The notes below the pieces were generated by a model. It was given only the letters and a program-made list of their open reading frames with translations. It did not search any database and was not told the DNA's origin. Made by a program: the position numbers and the translations under genes. Positions 26,395 to 34,190 of a stretch of 64,000 bases of DNA are shown here, piece after piece. Each line of letters opens with the position of its first letter. The stretch's first letter is position 1. The DNA comes from Halomonas jincaotanensis (GTDB lineage Bacteria; Pseudomonadota; Gammaproteobacteria; Pseudomonadales; Halomonadaceae): the NCBI RefSeq assembly GCF_018448785.1, contig NZ_JAHCLU010000013.1:105325-169324 (forward strand), given 5' to 3'.

Positions 26395-26792
26395 CAAAGC
26401 GCTCCTTCGTAACTGGCCCAGGCGATATGGGACTCGTGCAGTGTCACGCACAGGGCTTCCAGCCCGCTTGCCCCTTCGCCCAACCGACCCAACTGGATGG
26501 CGGTCGCCAGGCGCTCGAAGATGACCCGAGCCATACATTCCGTCGTGGTGTTGCGACCCTGAAACTCCTCGAGTTCATCAAGGTTCAGGAAATTGAACTC
26601 ACCCAGCACTGACTTAACGGTGTCGCCGGCCAGGCCGATATCCACCACCAGGCCATCGTTGTCGAGCTCGCGCCGCTGGAAGGTGACATCGACAACATAG
26701 GTGGCACCATGAGTGCGCTGGGCAGGACCAAAGGTCTCGCCAACGAAGCTGTGGGCAATCATGAAATGGTCGCGAACGGTCAGGCGATACAT
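26394..26792 (-). CDS. 6-pyruvoyl-tetrahydropterin synthase / QueD family protein, non-canonical active site
   Basis: A 132-residue T-fold protein. It starts [16 protein letters not shown] and ends [20 protein letters not shown], matching the PTPS/QueD core at both ends. Two of three zinc histidines are present (His14, His28), but the expected HGH is HGA (Ala30), and the catalytic cysteine that usually precedes HGH is missing (PAQRTHGA). So it may bind metal differently or catalyse another reaction on a pterin-like substrate. ATG 26792 has AAGGA nine bases upstream; an ATG at 26813 overlapping the dehydrogenase stop is the alternative. Confidence 0.83.
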   Translation of the reverse strand: MYRLTVRDHFMIAHSFVGETFGPAQRTHGATYVVDVTFQRRELDNDGLVVDIGLAGDTVKSVLGEFNFLNLDELEEFQGRNTTTECMARVIFERLATAIQLGRLGEGASGLEALCVTLHESHIAWASYEGAL

Positions 26793-26809
26793 GGGGAAGT
26801 GTCCTTGGG

Positions 26810-27802
26810 TCATGGAAGGGTCGGATATCGCAGGCGATGGCAAAGCACCTTGCCGGCGCCCTCGGCCAGGTGCGGCATCAGCTCGGGCAGTTCGGCGAAA
26901 GGGCTCTCGCCGCTGATCAGCGCATCGAGCCGCGAATCGCGCAGGAGTTCCAGGGCGAGCGCCAAGCGGCGGCGATAATCCCAACGGGGGGCATGCTCGG
27001 TGGGAAGCCGGCCCACCTGGCTCGCGCGAAGGGTCAGGCGACGCGAATGGAAGGCTTCGCCCAGCGGCAGGTTGACCTCGCTCGCCCCGAACCAGCTCAT
27101 TTCGATTACTCGCGCCTCGGTGCCCGCCAGGGCCAGGGCGAGTCGCAACCCCTCGGGGTTACCGCTGGCATGAATCACGATGTCCCGCTCGTCACACAGA
27201 TCGTCGGCATCGGGGGTCGTGAAATCGAGGCCCAGCGAGGCGGCAAGCCCAGCGCGCTCAGCCGCCACATCGACCAGTTGCACGCAGGTGCCGGGCATAG
27301 CCTCGCAGAGCCAGGCCACCAGGCAGCCCACCACGCCGGCGCCGATCACCGTGATACGATCACCGACGCCCGGCTCGGCGTCCCAGACCCCGTTGATGGC
27401 GGTTTCCATATTGGCAGCCAATACCGCTCGTGCCGCGGGGAGGCCATCGGGAAGCGGGGTGACCGCCTCGGCCGGCACCACGTAGCGGTCCTGATGGGGA
27501 TAGAGACAGAACACCTCGCGACCCAGCAATGGGGGGGCACCCGCCTCCACGACACCTACGCTGGTATAGCCGTACTTGACCGGCGCCGGAAAGTCGCCCG
27601 CCTGGAAAGGGGCACGCATGCGTTGCCATTCGCTCTGTGGCACTCGACCTTGAAACACTAGGGTTTCCGTGCCGCGGCTGATCCCGCTGTAAAGCGTCTT
27701 GACACGCACCTCCCCCGCGGTTGGTTCGGCCAGGGGCTCCGGCTGCAAGGCGCCACGACCCGGCGCGAGTGTCCAGTAGGCGGTAGCGGTGTGGCTCGGC
27801 AT
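26810..27802 (-). CDS. MDR-superfamily dehydrogenase lacking the usual zinc ligands
   Basis: A 330-residue medium-chain dehydrogenase/reductase. The Rossmann core is plain: [32 protein letters not shown]. The first catalytic zinc position, normally Cys in CGTD, reads [12 protein letters not shown]; other recognisable motifs are [27 protein letters not shown] and [21 protein letters not shown]. It is likely NAD(P)-dependent on an unknown alcohol or ketone. It is the first gene of the five-gene operon. ATG 27802 is preceded by AGGGA; the frame is open to 27871. Confidence 0.83.
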   Translation of the reverse strand: MPSHTATAYWTLAPGRGALQPEPLAEPTAGEVRVKTLYSGISRGTETLVFQGRVPQSEWQRMRAPFQAGDFPAPVKYGYTSVGVVEAGAPPLLGREVFCLYPHQDRYVVPAEAVTPLPDGLPAARAVLAANMETAINGVWDAEPGVGDRITVIGAGVVGCLVAWLCEAMPGTCVQLVDVAAERAGLAASLGLDFTTPDADDLCDERDIVIHASGNPEGLRLALALAGTEARVIEMSWFGASEVNLPLGEAFHSRRLTLRASQVGRLPTEHAPRWDYRRRLALALELLRDSRLDALISGESPFAELPELMPHLAEGAGKVLCHRLRYPTLP

Positions 27803-28036
27803 GTCGACATCCCTGCTGACTGTTGTAACGGCATGATCCCAAATGGCCATGCTAGCGATCACTGGAAACATTCACTGCAAAAAGGGTTACTACAAAAACG
27901 ACTAGCCATCAGGATGGCATACTTCTACAATAATGGTACAAGAAATTGCGCCTGCATAACACAAGGCGTTTCCCATAGCGCTAGGCTACGCAGAAAACCA
28001 TTCGGCCCTGACAACCCACCACAGGATGCTAGATCG
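27803..28036. promoter_or_regulatory. divergent intergenic region, A+T-rich, likely bidirectional promoter
   Basis: This 234-bp gap separates the first gene of the minus-strand pterin-like operon from the CDP-alcohol phosphatidyltransferase gene on the plus strand. It is distinctly A+T-richer between about 27870 and 27965. No clean -35/-10 pair or operator palindrome stands out, so the promoters are inferred from layout only. Confidence 0.4.
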
Positions 28037-28768
28037 ATGGCCTCACTACTGTCGGGACGCTACAACCCGGTACTACTGGAACTGATGACCGGCCTCATTG
28101 CCCTGACGGTTGCCAGTCTGATGTTGTGGCTTTGGCTCGAAGCAAGCCCAGTGGTTCCCTTGGCCTCGATTGTGACCTTCCTGATGCTGGCCGGATTGAT
28201 CCTCCATTTCATACCGGATCGCTCGCGCTGGCTGGGCTGGGCCAACCGCATCACCCTGGCACGCGGCATCCTGATCGCCATGCTCGCCGGCGCCCTTGCC
28301 GACCCGAGTCTCTTGGCCTCCCACTCGCTTCCTCTCGTCAGCCTGGCGACCCTCGCGCTCCTGCTCGATGGCGTGGACGGTTGGATTGCGCGACGTACCC
28401 GCACTGATAGTTCTTTCGGGGCATATTTCGACATGGAACTGGACGCTTTCTTTATCCTGGTGTTGTGCCTGGCCCTGATCGTGCTCGGTAAGGTGGGTCC
28501 CTGGGTCGTATTGATTGGCACCATGCGTTATGCCTTCATCATCGCCGGCCTGCGTCTGACATGGCTGCAACACCCGCTGCCGCAGAGCCAACGACGCAAG
28601 GCGGTATGTGTCTGGCAGGTCGCGGCACTGATGCTCGCCCTGCTGCCGATGATCGACGCCACCGTCGCGGCCTGGCTGGCGGCAACGGCGCTGGCCGGAC
28701 TCGTTGGGTCCTTCGGCTTGGATGTCGGCTGGCTTTACCGCCATGCCAGGGCTTGCCCCTTCGACTAG
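28037..28768 (+). CDS. CDP-alcohol phosphatidyltransferase family protein
   Basis: A 243-residue inner-membrane protein with about six helices. The complete CDP-OH-P motif D-x2-DG-x2-AR-x8-G-x3-D-x3-D spans residues 111-136 (DGVDGWIARRTRTDSSFG...). Such enzymes join a CDP-activated lipid or alcohol to an alcohol acceptor with release of CMP. The specific pair is unknown; it is not obviously PgsA, PssA or cardiolipin synthase. It is divergent from the dehydrogenase that begins the PTPS operon and may add a lipid or polyol phosphate to the product. ATG 28037 begins the first helix; the open frame to 27791 has no support. Confidence 0.88.
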   Translation: MASLLSGRYNPVLLELMTGLIALTVASLMLWLWLEASPVVPLASIVTFLMLAGLILHFIPDRSRWLGWANRITLARGILIAMLAGALADPSLLASHSLPLVSLATLALLLDGVDGWIARRTRTDSSFGAYFDMELDAFFILVLCLALIVLGKVGPWVVLIGTMRYAFIIAGLRLTWLQHPLPQSQRRKAVCVWQVAALMLALLPMIDATVAAWLAATALAGLVGSFGLDVGWLYRHARACPFD

Positions 28769-28803
28769 GCTTAGCGCATTGGCATCAGGAAGAGGCTAAG
28801 GTC

Positions 28804-29358
28804 ATGCACTCACTCAACCCCCAGGGACTCGCAGTCGTCGACGAGCTCACCGAGCGTCACGATTTCAGCCGTGACGCCATTGCGCACATGGTGTCGGCCG
28901 TGATCGATGGTAATGGCCAGATGGCGATGTTTTCGCATCCCGAGTTCGCTGGCCCAGGCCAGTGGATGCAAGGTGGCATGCTGATGCTGAGCGACCCCGT
29001 CAACCATGTGTTGAAAGCCCGCGTGGATGCGCTGTGCCACGAGATTGGCGAGATCCTTGCCCGGCAGCCGGGCCGGCTCGTCGCGGAAAGGAACACTGCC
29101 TGGTGGCCAGCGGAGTTCGGTGCGCCCAACGCGACCGGCGAACAGAACGGTTTGCGCTATGCCTACTTTGCCCAAGCTCGGCGCCTCGTTGTGCAGAGCG
29201 GCGATACTCTCCAGATTTATGACACCCTTGACCATCGCATCGGTGGCTTTGCCCAGCAGCAGGGAAGCCAGAGCCGATTGACGTTGACCAGCCAACACGG
29301 GGACGTCGACCTAGCGAGCCTGCCGGTCATATCCACCGGCAGGCAGCCGCCGAGTTAG
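28804..29358 (+). CDS. SHOCT-type protein lacking its C-terminal SHOCT domain
   Basis: A 184-residue cytoplasmic protein. It opens MHSLNPQGLAVVDELTERHDFSRDAI and has the FSHPEFAGPGQWMQGGMLM and LQIYDTLDHRIGGFAQQQG segments seen in a family of proteobacterial proteins that, from memory, usually end with a short SHOCT helix-hairpin after a Pro/Ala linker. Here the protein stops at STGRQPPS where the linker would begin. The stop overlaps the stop of the convergent amidase gene. Function is unknown. It follows the CDP-alcohol phosphatidyltransferase by 35 bp and may be co-transcribed. Confidence 0.72.
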   Translation: MHSLNPQGLAVVDELTERHDFSRDAIAHMVSAVIDGNGQMAMFSHPEFAGPGQWMQGGMLMLSDPVNHVLKARVDALCHEIGEILARQPGRLVAERNTAWWPAEFGAPNATGEQNGLRYAYFAQARRLVVQSGDTLQIYDTLDHRIGGFAQQQGSQSRLTLTSQHGDVDLASLPVISTGRQPPS

Positions 29359-30782
29359 ACCACGAAAGGATCTACCGGTGTGCAGGGACCGAACGCGGCC
29401 TCGATGATCTCGGCCGCCTCCAGCACCAGGTCGTCGCGAAAGCGGTCGGCGTACAGCTGGACGGTCATCGGTGCATTGTCGATCGGCCGGGTCGGTAACA
29501 CGACAGCGGGGAAGCCGAGCAGATTGCCGGGGGTCACGAACCATTGCATGTTGAGCATCAGATCACTGCCGGCGGGCGATGCGACATCGGCGTCATGCAC
29601 GAACGGTGCCGAAGGCCAGACGGGGCCCAGGACAAGCGGATAATGCGCAAAGAACGCCGCCCAGGCCCGGCCGAGACGCGAACGCTCCTTATGGAGCTCG
29701 GCATGCGTCACCGAGGGATCGAACTTGGCGGCGAGGGCATCCATGAGCATGGTTACCTCCGCGCTGAGCATGGGGCGAACCGACTCGGTCGTAAGGCTCA
29801 AGTCGGACATCTGGAATTGCGTCCAGAGATGGTTGATCAGCTCGATTTCCGGCGGTATCGCCTCCTCCACCTGGAAACCGGCGGCAGCGAGAACATCGCC
29901 TGCCGCCCGCACGCTGGCGACGACGGCGGGGTCAACGACACTGCCGGGCAGCGATGTCACCATGGCAACGCGACGGGGAACCCGCGGGCCTTCCAGCGCC
30001 ACCGTGACGGAGCGAGGGTCGCGCACATGCTGGCCATGAACCAGCTCCAGCACGAGCCTGAGATCATCCACACTGCGGGCGATGGGACCATCGGTCAACA
30101 TCACCTGGGCACTCAGGTAGCCGTCGCCACCACCGCCGAAAGGAACGCGCCCCTGGGTGGGCTTCAACGCGGCGACACCGCAGCAGAACGCGGGATTCCT
30201 CAGGGATCCACCAATGTCATTGCCGATGCCGAGCGGCGACATTCCGGATGACACAGCCGAGCCTTCGCCACCACTGCTGCCCCCCGCGGTCAATCGAGCG
30301 TTCCACGGATTGCGCGTAAGGCCTCTGAACGGATTGCTGGTGGAAACCCGCAGGCCCATTTCCGGCATGTTCGTACGCCCGATGGGAATGGCGCCGGCGA
30401 CGCGCAACCGCTCGATGACAGGCGCATCCTGCGCTGGCAATGCATTGGCGTTCGCGGCCAGGCCGAAGGTGGTCGGGGTGCCGACACAATCGATGTTCTC
30501 CTTCACGGTAATCGGTACACCATGAAGGGGCGGCAGATCGCGCTTCCCCATCTTCTTGCGCCGGGCATCCGCCGCGTCCGCCGCATCCCGAGCCGAGGTG
30601 CTCAACATCACGGTAACGGCATTGAGTGTCGGGTTAACCGCCTCGATTCGCGCCAGATGCGCATCGACTACCTCGCGGCTCGACACGTCCCCGGATTTGA
30701 TAAGGGCCGCCAAAGTCGTAGCGGATTGCCGCCAGAGGTCCTGCGAACGACGGGGGGACTTGGGTGAAACGTGTTTTTTCAT
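29355..30782 (-). CDS. amidase (amidase signature family)
   Basis: A 475-residue amidase-signature enzyme with the Ser-cisSer-Lys triad: Lys about 94 in GVPITVKENIDCVG and the serine pair around 168-170 in AGGSSGGEGSAVSSG, followed by GIGNDIGGSLRNPA with the acyl-accepting serine. Such enzymes hydrolyse amides or act in GatA-like transamidation; an isolated copy points to amide hydrolysis. The N-terminus (MKKHVSPKSPRRSQDLW) is basic and not a signal peptide. ATG 30782 has AAAGGA eight bases before it; an ATG at 30812 is an alternative. It is a single-gene unit. Confidence 0.9.
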   Translation of the reverse strand: MKKHVSPKSPRRSQDLWRQSATTLAALIKSGDVSSREVVDAHLARIEAVNPTLNAVTVMLSTSARDAADAADARRKKMGKRDLPPLHGVPITVKENIDCVGTPTTFGLAANANALPAQDAPVIERLRVAGAIPIGRTNMPEMGLRVSTSNPFRGLTRNPWNARLTAGGSSGGEGSAVSSGMSPLGIGNDIGGSLRNPAFCCGVAALKPTQGRVPFGGGGDGYLSAQVMLTDGPIARSVDDLRLVLELVHGQHVRDPRSVTVALEGPRVPRRVAMVTSLPGSVVDPAVVASVRAAGDVLAAAGFQVEEAIPPEIELINHLWTQFQMSDLSLTTESVRPMLSAEVTMLMDALAAKFDPSVTHAELHKERSRLGRAWAAFFAHYPLVLGPVWPSAPFVHDADVASPAGSDLMLNMQWFVTPGNLLGFPAVVLPTRPIDNAPMTVQLYADRFRDDLVLEAAEIIEAAFGPCTPVDPFVV

Positions 30783-31120
30783 GTGTTCAATTCCTTTTAT
30801 GAACCGTGACATCCGCCGAGGTGGCGGCACGAGGATGCGATCCTGCATCGTCAAGTCGGTTTGCCGCCGGTAATGATGATTCCGAAAGCGCCAAATACCA
30901 TAGCCTTCAATTTGAGGGTTTTGGAAACAAACGAGAAAGAAACCTGCCTACCGGTTAAGTATCAACGATAAGACGGTAACCAGGTGGTTTTTTTCACTGC
31001 CAGGCCAATTTGATTACATATAAAAGAGGCCTGACGCACATAGACTCAGGCAAAGCTTGACCGACCGACATATAAATCTCGGCTTAACTTAGCGAAGCCA
31101 AAAACACCTCGACCTTATAC
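30783..31120. other. non-coding gap upstream of the amidase
   Basis: A+T-rich 338-bp interval between the amidase start and the terminator of the outer-membrane protein gene. It contains homopolymer runs but no open frame with a ribosome-binding site. It presumably holds the amidase promoter; I cannot place it. Confidence 0.4.
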
Positions 31121-31154
31121 AAAAAAGCCCCGTTGCTATCACGCAACGGGGCTT
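31121..31154 (-). terminator. rho-independent terminator of the outer-membrane protein gene
   Basis: A perfect 12-bp stem (AAGCCCCGTTGC, 31125-31136, paired with 31143-31154) with a six-base loop is followed on the reverse strand by six T residues (A-run 31121-31126). It begins 22 bp after the stop of the beta-barrel gene. Confidence 0.92.
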
Positions 31155-31176
31155 GGGGTCATCGTTATATACGGCC

Positions 31177-31680
31177 TTAAAAACGGAATTTCACGCCCAC
31201 GCTGGTGGCATCGAACGTGTAATCGGACTTATCGAGGTAGCGCATGTAGTCGGCGCCCAACGCCAGGTTGGGCGTCAGATCGAATTCCGCGCCACCGCCA
31301 TAGGAGACGTCGCTTTCACTGCCACCGCGAGACACATCCACCTCGGTCGCCCCCAGCAAGCCATAGAGGCGAAACTCACGAGACATTGGCAGTATGCCCT
31401 TTGCATAGGCCCCGGCCAGTGAATCCAGATCGGCCGGGCCATCGGAACCCCCGGTGCCCAGATGACCTTCCACGGCGAAGTAATCGTTAAATTGCACGCC
31501 GCCATTCAATCGCAGCCCTATGCTGTCGCGTTTGCCGCTCCCGTCGGCGTCAAGCTCCCAGAAAAGGGCATCGCCACCAATATAGGGTTCAAGTATCACG
31601 GCCTGTTGCGCTTGCGCCGATGACGCCACTACACCTGTCAGCAATAAGGCGGAAACGCTTGAAATACTGAATATTTTCAT
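31177..31680 (-). CDS. small outer-membrane beta-barrel protein
   Basis: A 167-residue precursor with a clear signal peptide (MKIFSISSVSALLLTGVVASSAQA, cleavage after about residue 24). The mature part has alternating hydrophobic strands and short polar turns, ends in a phenylalanine (SVGVKFRF) as outer-membrane barrels do, and resembles eight-stranded OmpA/OmpW/opacity-like barrels (LGADYMRYLDKSDYTFDATSVGVKF). It lacks an OmpA C-terminal peptidoglycan domain. Probable location is the outer membrane; function unknown. A strong terminator follows. Confidence 0.82.
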   Translation of the reverse strand: MKIFSISSVSALLLTGVVASSAQAQQAVILEPYIGGDALFWELDADGSGKRDSIGLRLNGGVQFNDYFAVEGHLGTGGSDGPADLDSLAGAYAKGILPMSREFRLYGLLGATEVDVSRGGSESDVSYGGGAEFDLTPNLALGADYMRYLDKSDYTFDATSVGVKFRF

Positions 31681-31925
31681 GGCAGACCTCCATTATAAAA
31701 CAGCGTTTTCTTACATCTCTCAGTCTGGTATACATTCGACCAAGGTTCAAGCCAGACCTGATCACGCCATTTCTGCCTGTCCCATGACAGGGGCATGCCC
31801 CCCTTGGGCAACAATACCTGCGTCGGCAATGGGGCTGCGCTGGCTCCCAACGGTGAATGGGAATATCCTCGCTTCACAACAATCCTTCGCGAAAGAAGGG
31901 CACGAAACCTTTATGGAGAATGAAA

Positions 31926-33065
31926 ATGGCCGGCTTGCTACCCGATGTCGACCCCGATGGCCTGCTCGAGTATTCCGTGGTCTACACCGACCGCTCGCTG
32001 AATCACATGTCGGCACGCTTTCAGGAAGTGATGCGTGACATCTCCGCCAACCTCAAGCGGGTCTACCATGCGCATAGCGCGATCATCGTGCCAGGCAGTG
32101 GCACCTTCGGCATGGAGGCCGTGGCACGTCAGTTCGCCAGCGACCGCACCTGCCTGGTGATTCGCAACGGCTGGTTCAGTTACCGTTGGAGCCAGATCCT
32201 CGACATGGGCGGAATACCCGCTGAAACCAGCGTGCTCAAGGCCCGCCGCATCGACGAAGATGACGCCACATCCCCGTTCGCCCCGCCGCCGATCGAGGAC
32301 GTCATCGAGTCGATCCACGACGTCAAACCCGACGTGGTCTTCGCCCCGCATGTGGAAACCGCCACCGGCATACTGCTTCCGGATGATTACCTGCAACAAG
32401 TCGCCGATGCCATTCACGAGGAAGGCGGCCTGTTCGTGCTCGACTGCATCGCCTCGGGCTCACTCTGGGTCGACATGCAGGATCTGGGCATCGATATCCT
32501 GGTCAGCGCCCCACAGAAGGGCTGGAGCGCCAGCCCTTGTTGCGCCATGGTCATGCTGTCGCGGATAGCCCGCGAAATAATCGATGAAACCACCAGTTCC
32601 AGCTTCGCCTGTGACCTGCGTAAGTGGCTGTCGATAATGGAGACCTACGAAAACGGCGGCCATGCCTATCACGCCACCATGCCCACGGACGGCCTGGTCA
32701 AACTGCGCGATGTCATGCATGAAACCCAGGCCTATGGCCTGGAGAAGGTGCGCGACGAACAATGGGCGCTGGGCGAGGGGGTTCGCGCAATGCTCGCCGC
32801 CCATGGGCTGAAGAGCGTGGCCGCCCCCGGCTTCGAAGCGCCTGGCGTGGTCGTGTGCTACACCGACGATGACGGCATCGTAGGCAAATTCAAGGCGGCA
32901 GGAGTACAGGTCGCCGGTGGCGTGGCATTAATGTGCGACGAGGGGGACGACTTCCAGTCGTTTCGCATTGGCTTGTTCGGTCTGGACAAGTTACATCATC
33001 GGGAACAGAGCCTGGCAAATCTCGAGGCGGCGCTGCGACGGGTCGAAGCCCAACCGCCAGGGTAG
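31926..33065 (+). CDS. class V aminotransferase (alanine-glyoxylate / serine-pyruvate type)
   Basis: A 379-residue PLP enzyme. The phosphate-binding turn is PGSGTFGMEAVARQF, the ring-stacking/Asp region is FVLDCIASGSLWVDMQDLGIDILVSAPQKGWSASP with the Schiff-base lysine near residue 198. The overall pattern fits class V aminotransferases that move amino groups from serine, alanine or aspartate to glyoxylate or pyruvate. ATG 31926 is preferred over 31920 and the open frame to 31857 because GGAG lies seven bases before it. It is monocistronic; its own terminator-like hairpin follows at 33090. Confidence 0.87.
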   Translation: MAGLLPDVDPDGLLEYSVVYTDRSLNHMSARFQEVMRDISANLKRVYHAHSAIIVPGSGTFGMEAVARQFASDRTCLVIRNGWFSYRWSQILDMGGIPAETSVLKARRIDEDDATSPFAPPPIEDVIESIHDVKPDVVFAPHVETATGILLPDDYLQQVADAIHEEGGLFVLDCIASGSLWVDMQDLGIDILVSAPQKGWSASPCCAMVMLSRIAREIIDETTSSSFACDLRKWLSIMETYENGGHAYHATMPTDGLVKLRDVMHETQAYGLEKVRDEQWALGEGVRAMLAAHGLKSVAAPGFEAPGVVVCYTDDDGIVGKFKAAGVQVAGGVALMCDEGDDFQSFRIGLFGLDKLHHREQSLANLEAALRRVEAQPPG

Positions 33066-33089
33066 GGAGTCGGCGCCCTGAACGACGCG

Positions 33090-33109
33090 GGGCGGCCAGG
33101 TGGCCGCCC
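33090..33109. terminator. G+C-rich hairpin between convergent genes
   Basis: A perfect 8-bp stem GGGCGGCC/GGCCGCCC with an AGGT loop lies 25 bp after the aminotransferase stop and 56 bp from the end of the convergent CBS-BON gene. No T-run follows on either strand, so it may only assist termination. Confidence 0.4.
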
Positions 33110-33164
33110 TGTTGACTCAACGTGGCCGTCGGTTTGACGAGTCTGCTGCCTATGTGGCAACAAC

Positions 33165-33848
33165 TCAGAAGCTCGACACACCGCGCGGCAAGAACCCTAG
33201 ATGGTTTTCCACGGATTTGACGCCAGCCGTGTTTTCCGCGGCAACCTGGGCGGCAAGCTTCTCCTCCTTCGACTCCACCAGTCCCCAGAGCTCGACCTTG
33301 CCATCGGCCACGATGATATTGATATGCTCGACCATCACGCCGGTGTTCTCATCGATCTCGTGGCGAATCGCGTCGCGAATCTCTCGATCATCGACGTTGG
33401 GCGCCGTGTCGGGTGCCGTCGCCGAAAATCCGCGCAATAGATTGGCCCGACTGACGATGCCCACCAGCTTACCGTCACGAACGACCGGCACCCGCTTGAT
33501 GCGGTGTTTCTCGAGCGTCTTGGCGATGCGGTAAAGCGGCTCGTGTTCATCGATGCAGATCGGATTGGCGGTCATGATGTCGCGGGCACGACGCCCATGC
33601 GACTTGACGTAGTCGCTGGCGCTATTGGCGGAAAATATCCTGAGCCACCACGACTTGTGATGTTCGTCCTCGTTATCGACCCGACGCATCAGATCGCCCT
33701 CACTGACGATGCCGAGCACCCTGTTCTCGGCATCCACCACGGGCACTGCGCTGATACCGTGTTCCAGCAACAAGGTCGCAATCTCCAGTACCTCGCTGTC
33801 GGGGCCAACGGTGATGACATTCGGGGTCATGACGTCTGCTGCTTGCAT
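33165..33848 (-). CDS. CBS-pair plus BON domain protein
   Basis: A 227-residue protein with two CBS motifs (about residues 1-60, AADVMTPNVITVGPDSEVLEIA, and about 85-145, ARDIMTANPICIDEHEPLYRIA) and a C-terminal BON domain (about 155-222, REIRDAIRHEIDENTGVMVEHINIIVADGKVELWGLVESKEEKLAAQVAAENTAGVKSVENHL). CBS pairs bind adenine nucleotides and BON domains bind membranes or phospholipid. Such cytoplasmic proteins are thought to act in stress or envelope sensing; no partner is visible here. A GGAG-type site lies upstream. It is a single-gene unit. Confidence 0.9.
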   Translation of the reverse strand: MQAADVMTPNVITVGPDSEVLEIATLLLEHGISAVPVVDAENRVLGIVSEGDLMRRVDNEDEHHKSWWLRIFSANSASDYVKSHGRRARDIMTANPICIDEHEPLYRIAKTLEKHRIKRVPVVRDGKLVGIVSRANLLRGFSATAPDTAPNVDDREIRDAIRHEIDENTGVMVEHINIIVADGKVELWGLVESKEEKLAAQVAAENTAGVKSVENHLGFLPRGVSSF

Positions 33849-34004
33849 GGGGAGTGCCTCCTGGCGCTAATCCGGGTGCCATCACCGCAGCGGGCCATTC
33901 CACCGGGCATGGTCTTCCTTGAGCATAGCAAGCCCACACAAACTCGTCTTGATCCATAACAAGCCTGTGCGAGTCTCTCGTGTCGCTGTGGCTGTCCGAC
34001 CTTC

Positions 34005-34119
34005 CAGCGAGCAGGCTCAGTGCGTTAGCCACATTGAAGGCATGGGTCACCGCGGTCAGCTCCCGATACTCGGATAGCCACTCGACCAGCGGGGTCAGGG
34101 TCGTTCCACAGTCGAAGAA
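34005..34119 (-). pseudogene. deoR: relic of a DeoR-type repressor gene
   Basis: Read on the reverse strand, 34119-34005 encodes [35 protein letters not shown], which aligns with the E. coli DeoR core FFDCGTTTPWIIEAI...FTAVCYSLNT. A TAA stop is immediately upstream in frame, so there is no start; the helix-turn-helix part and the C-terminal half are gone. It lies antisense directly upstream of the nucleoside-catabolism operon, where an intact divergent deoR would be expected. The remaining frame runs into non-homologous sequence. Confidence 0.72.
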
Positions 34120-34190
34120 ATGTTATAGGTTTCACTTCAAACTCATCCGGATGCCCGCCGCCCCAAGTCGCCCAATCAGATAGGTGCCCC

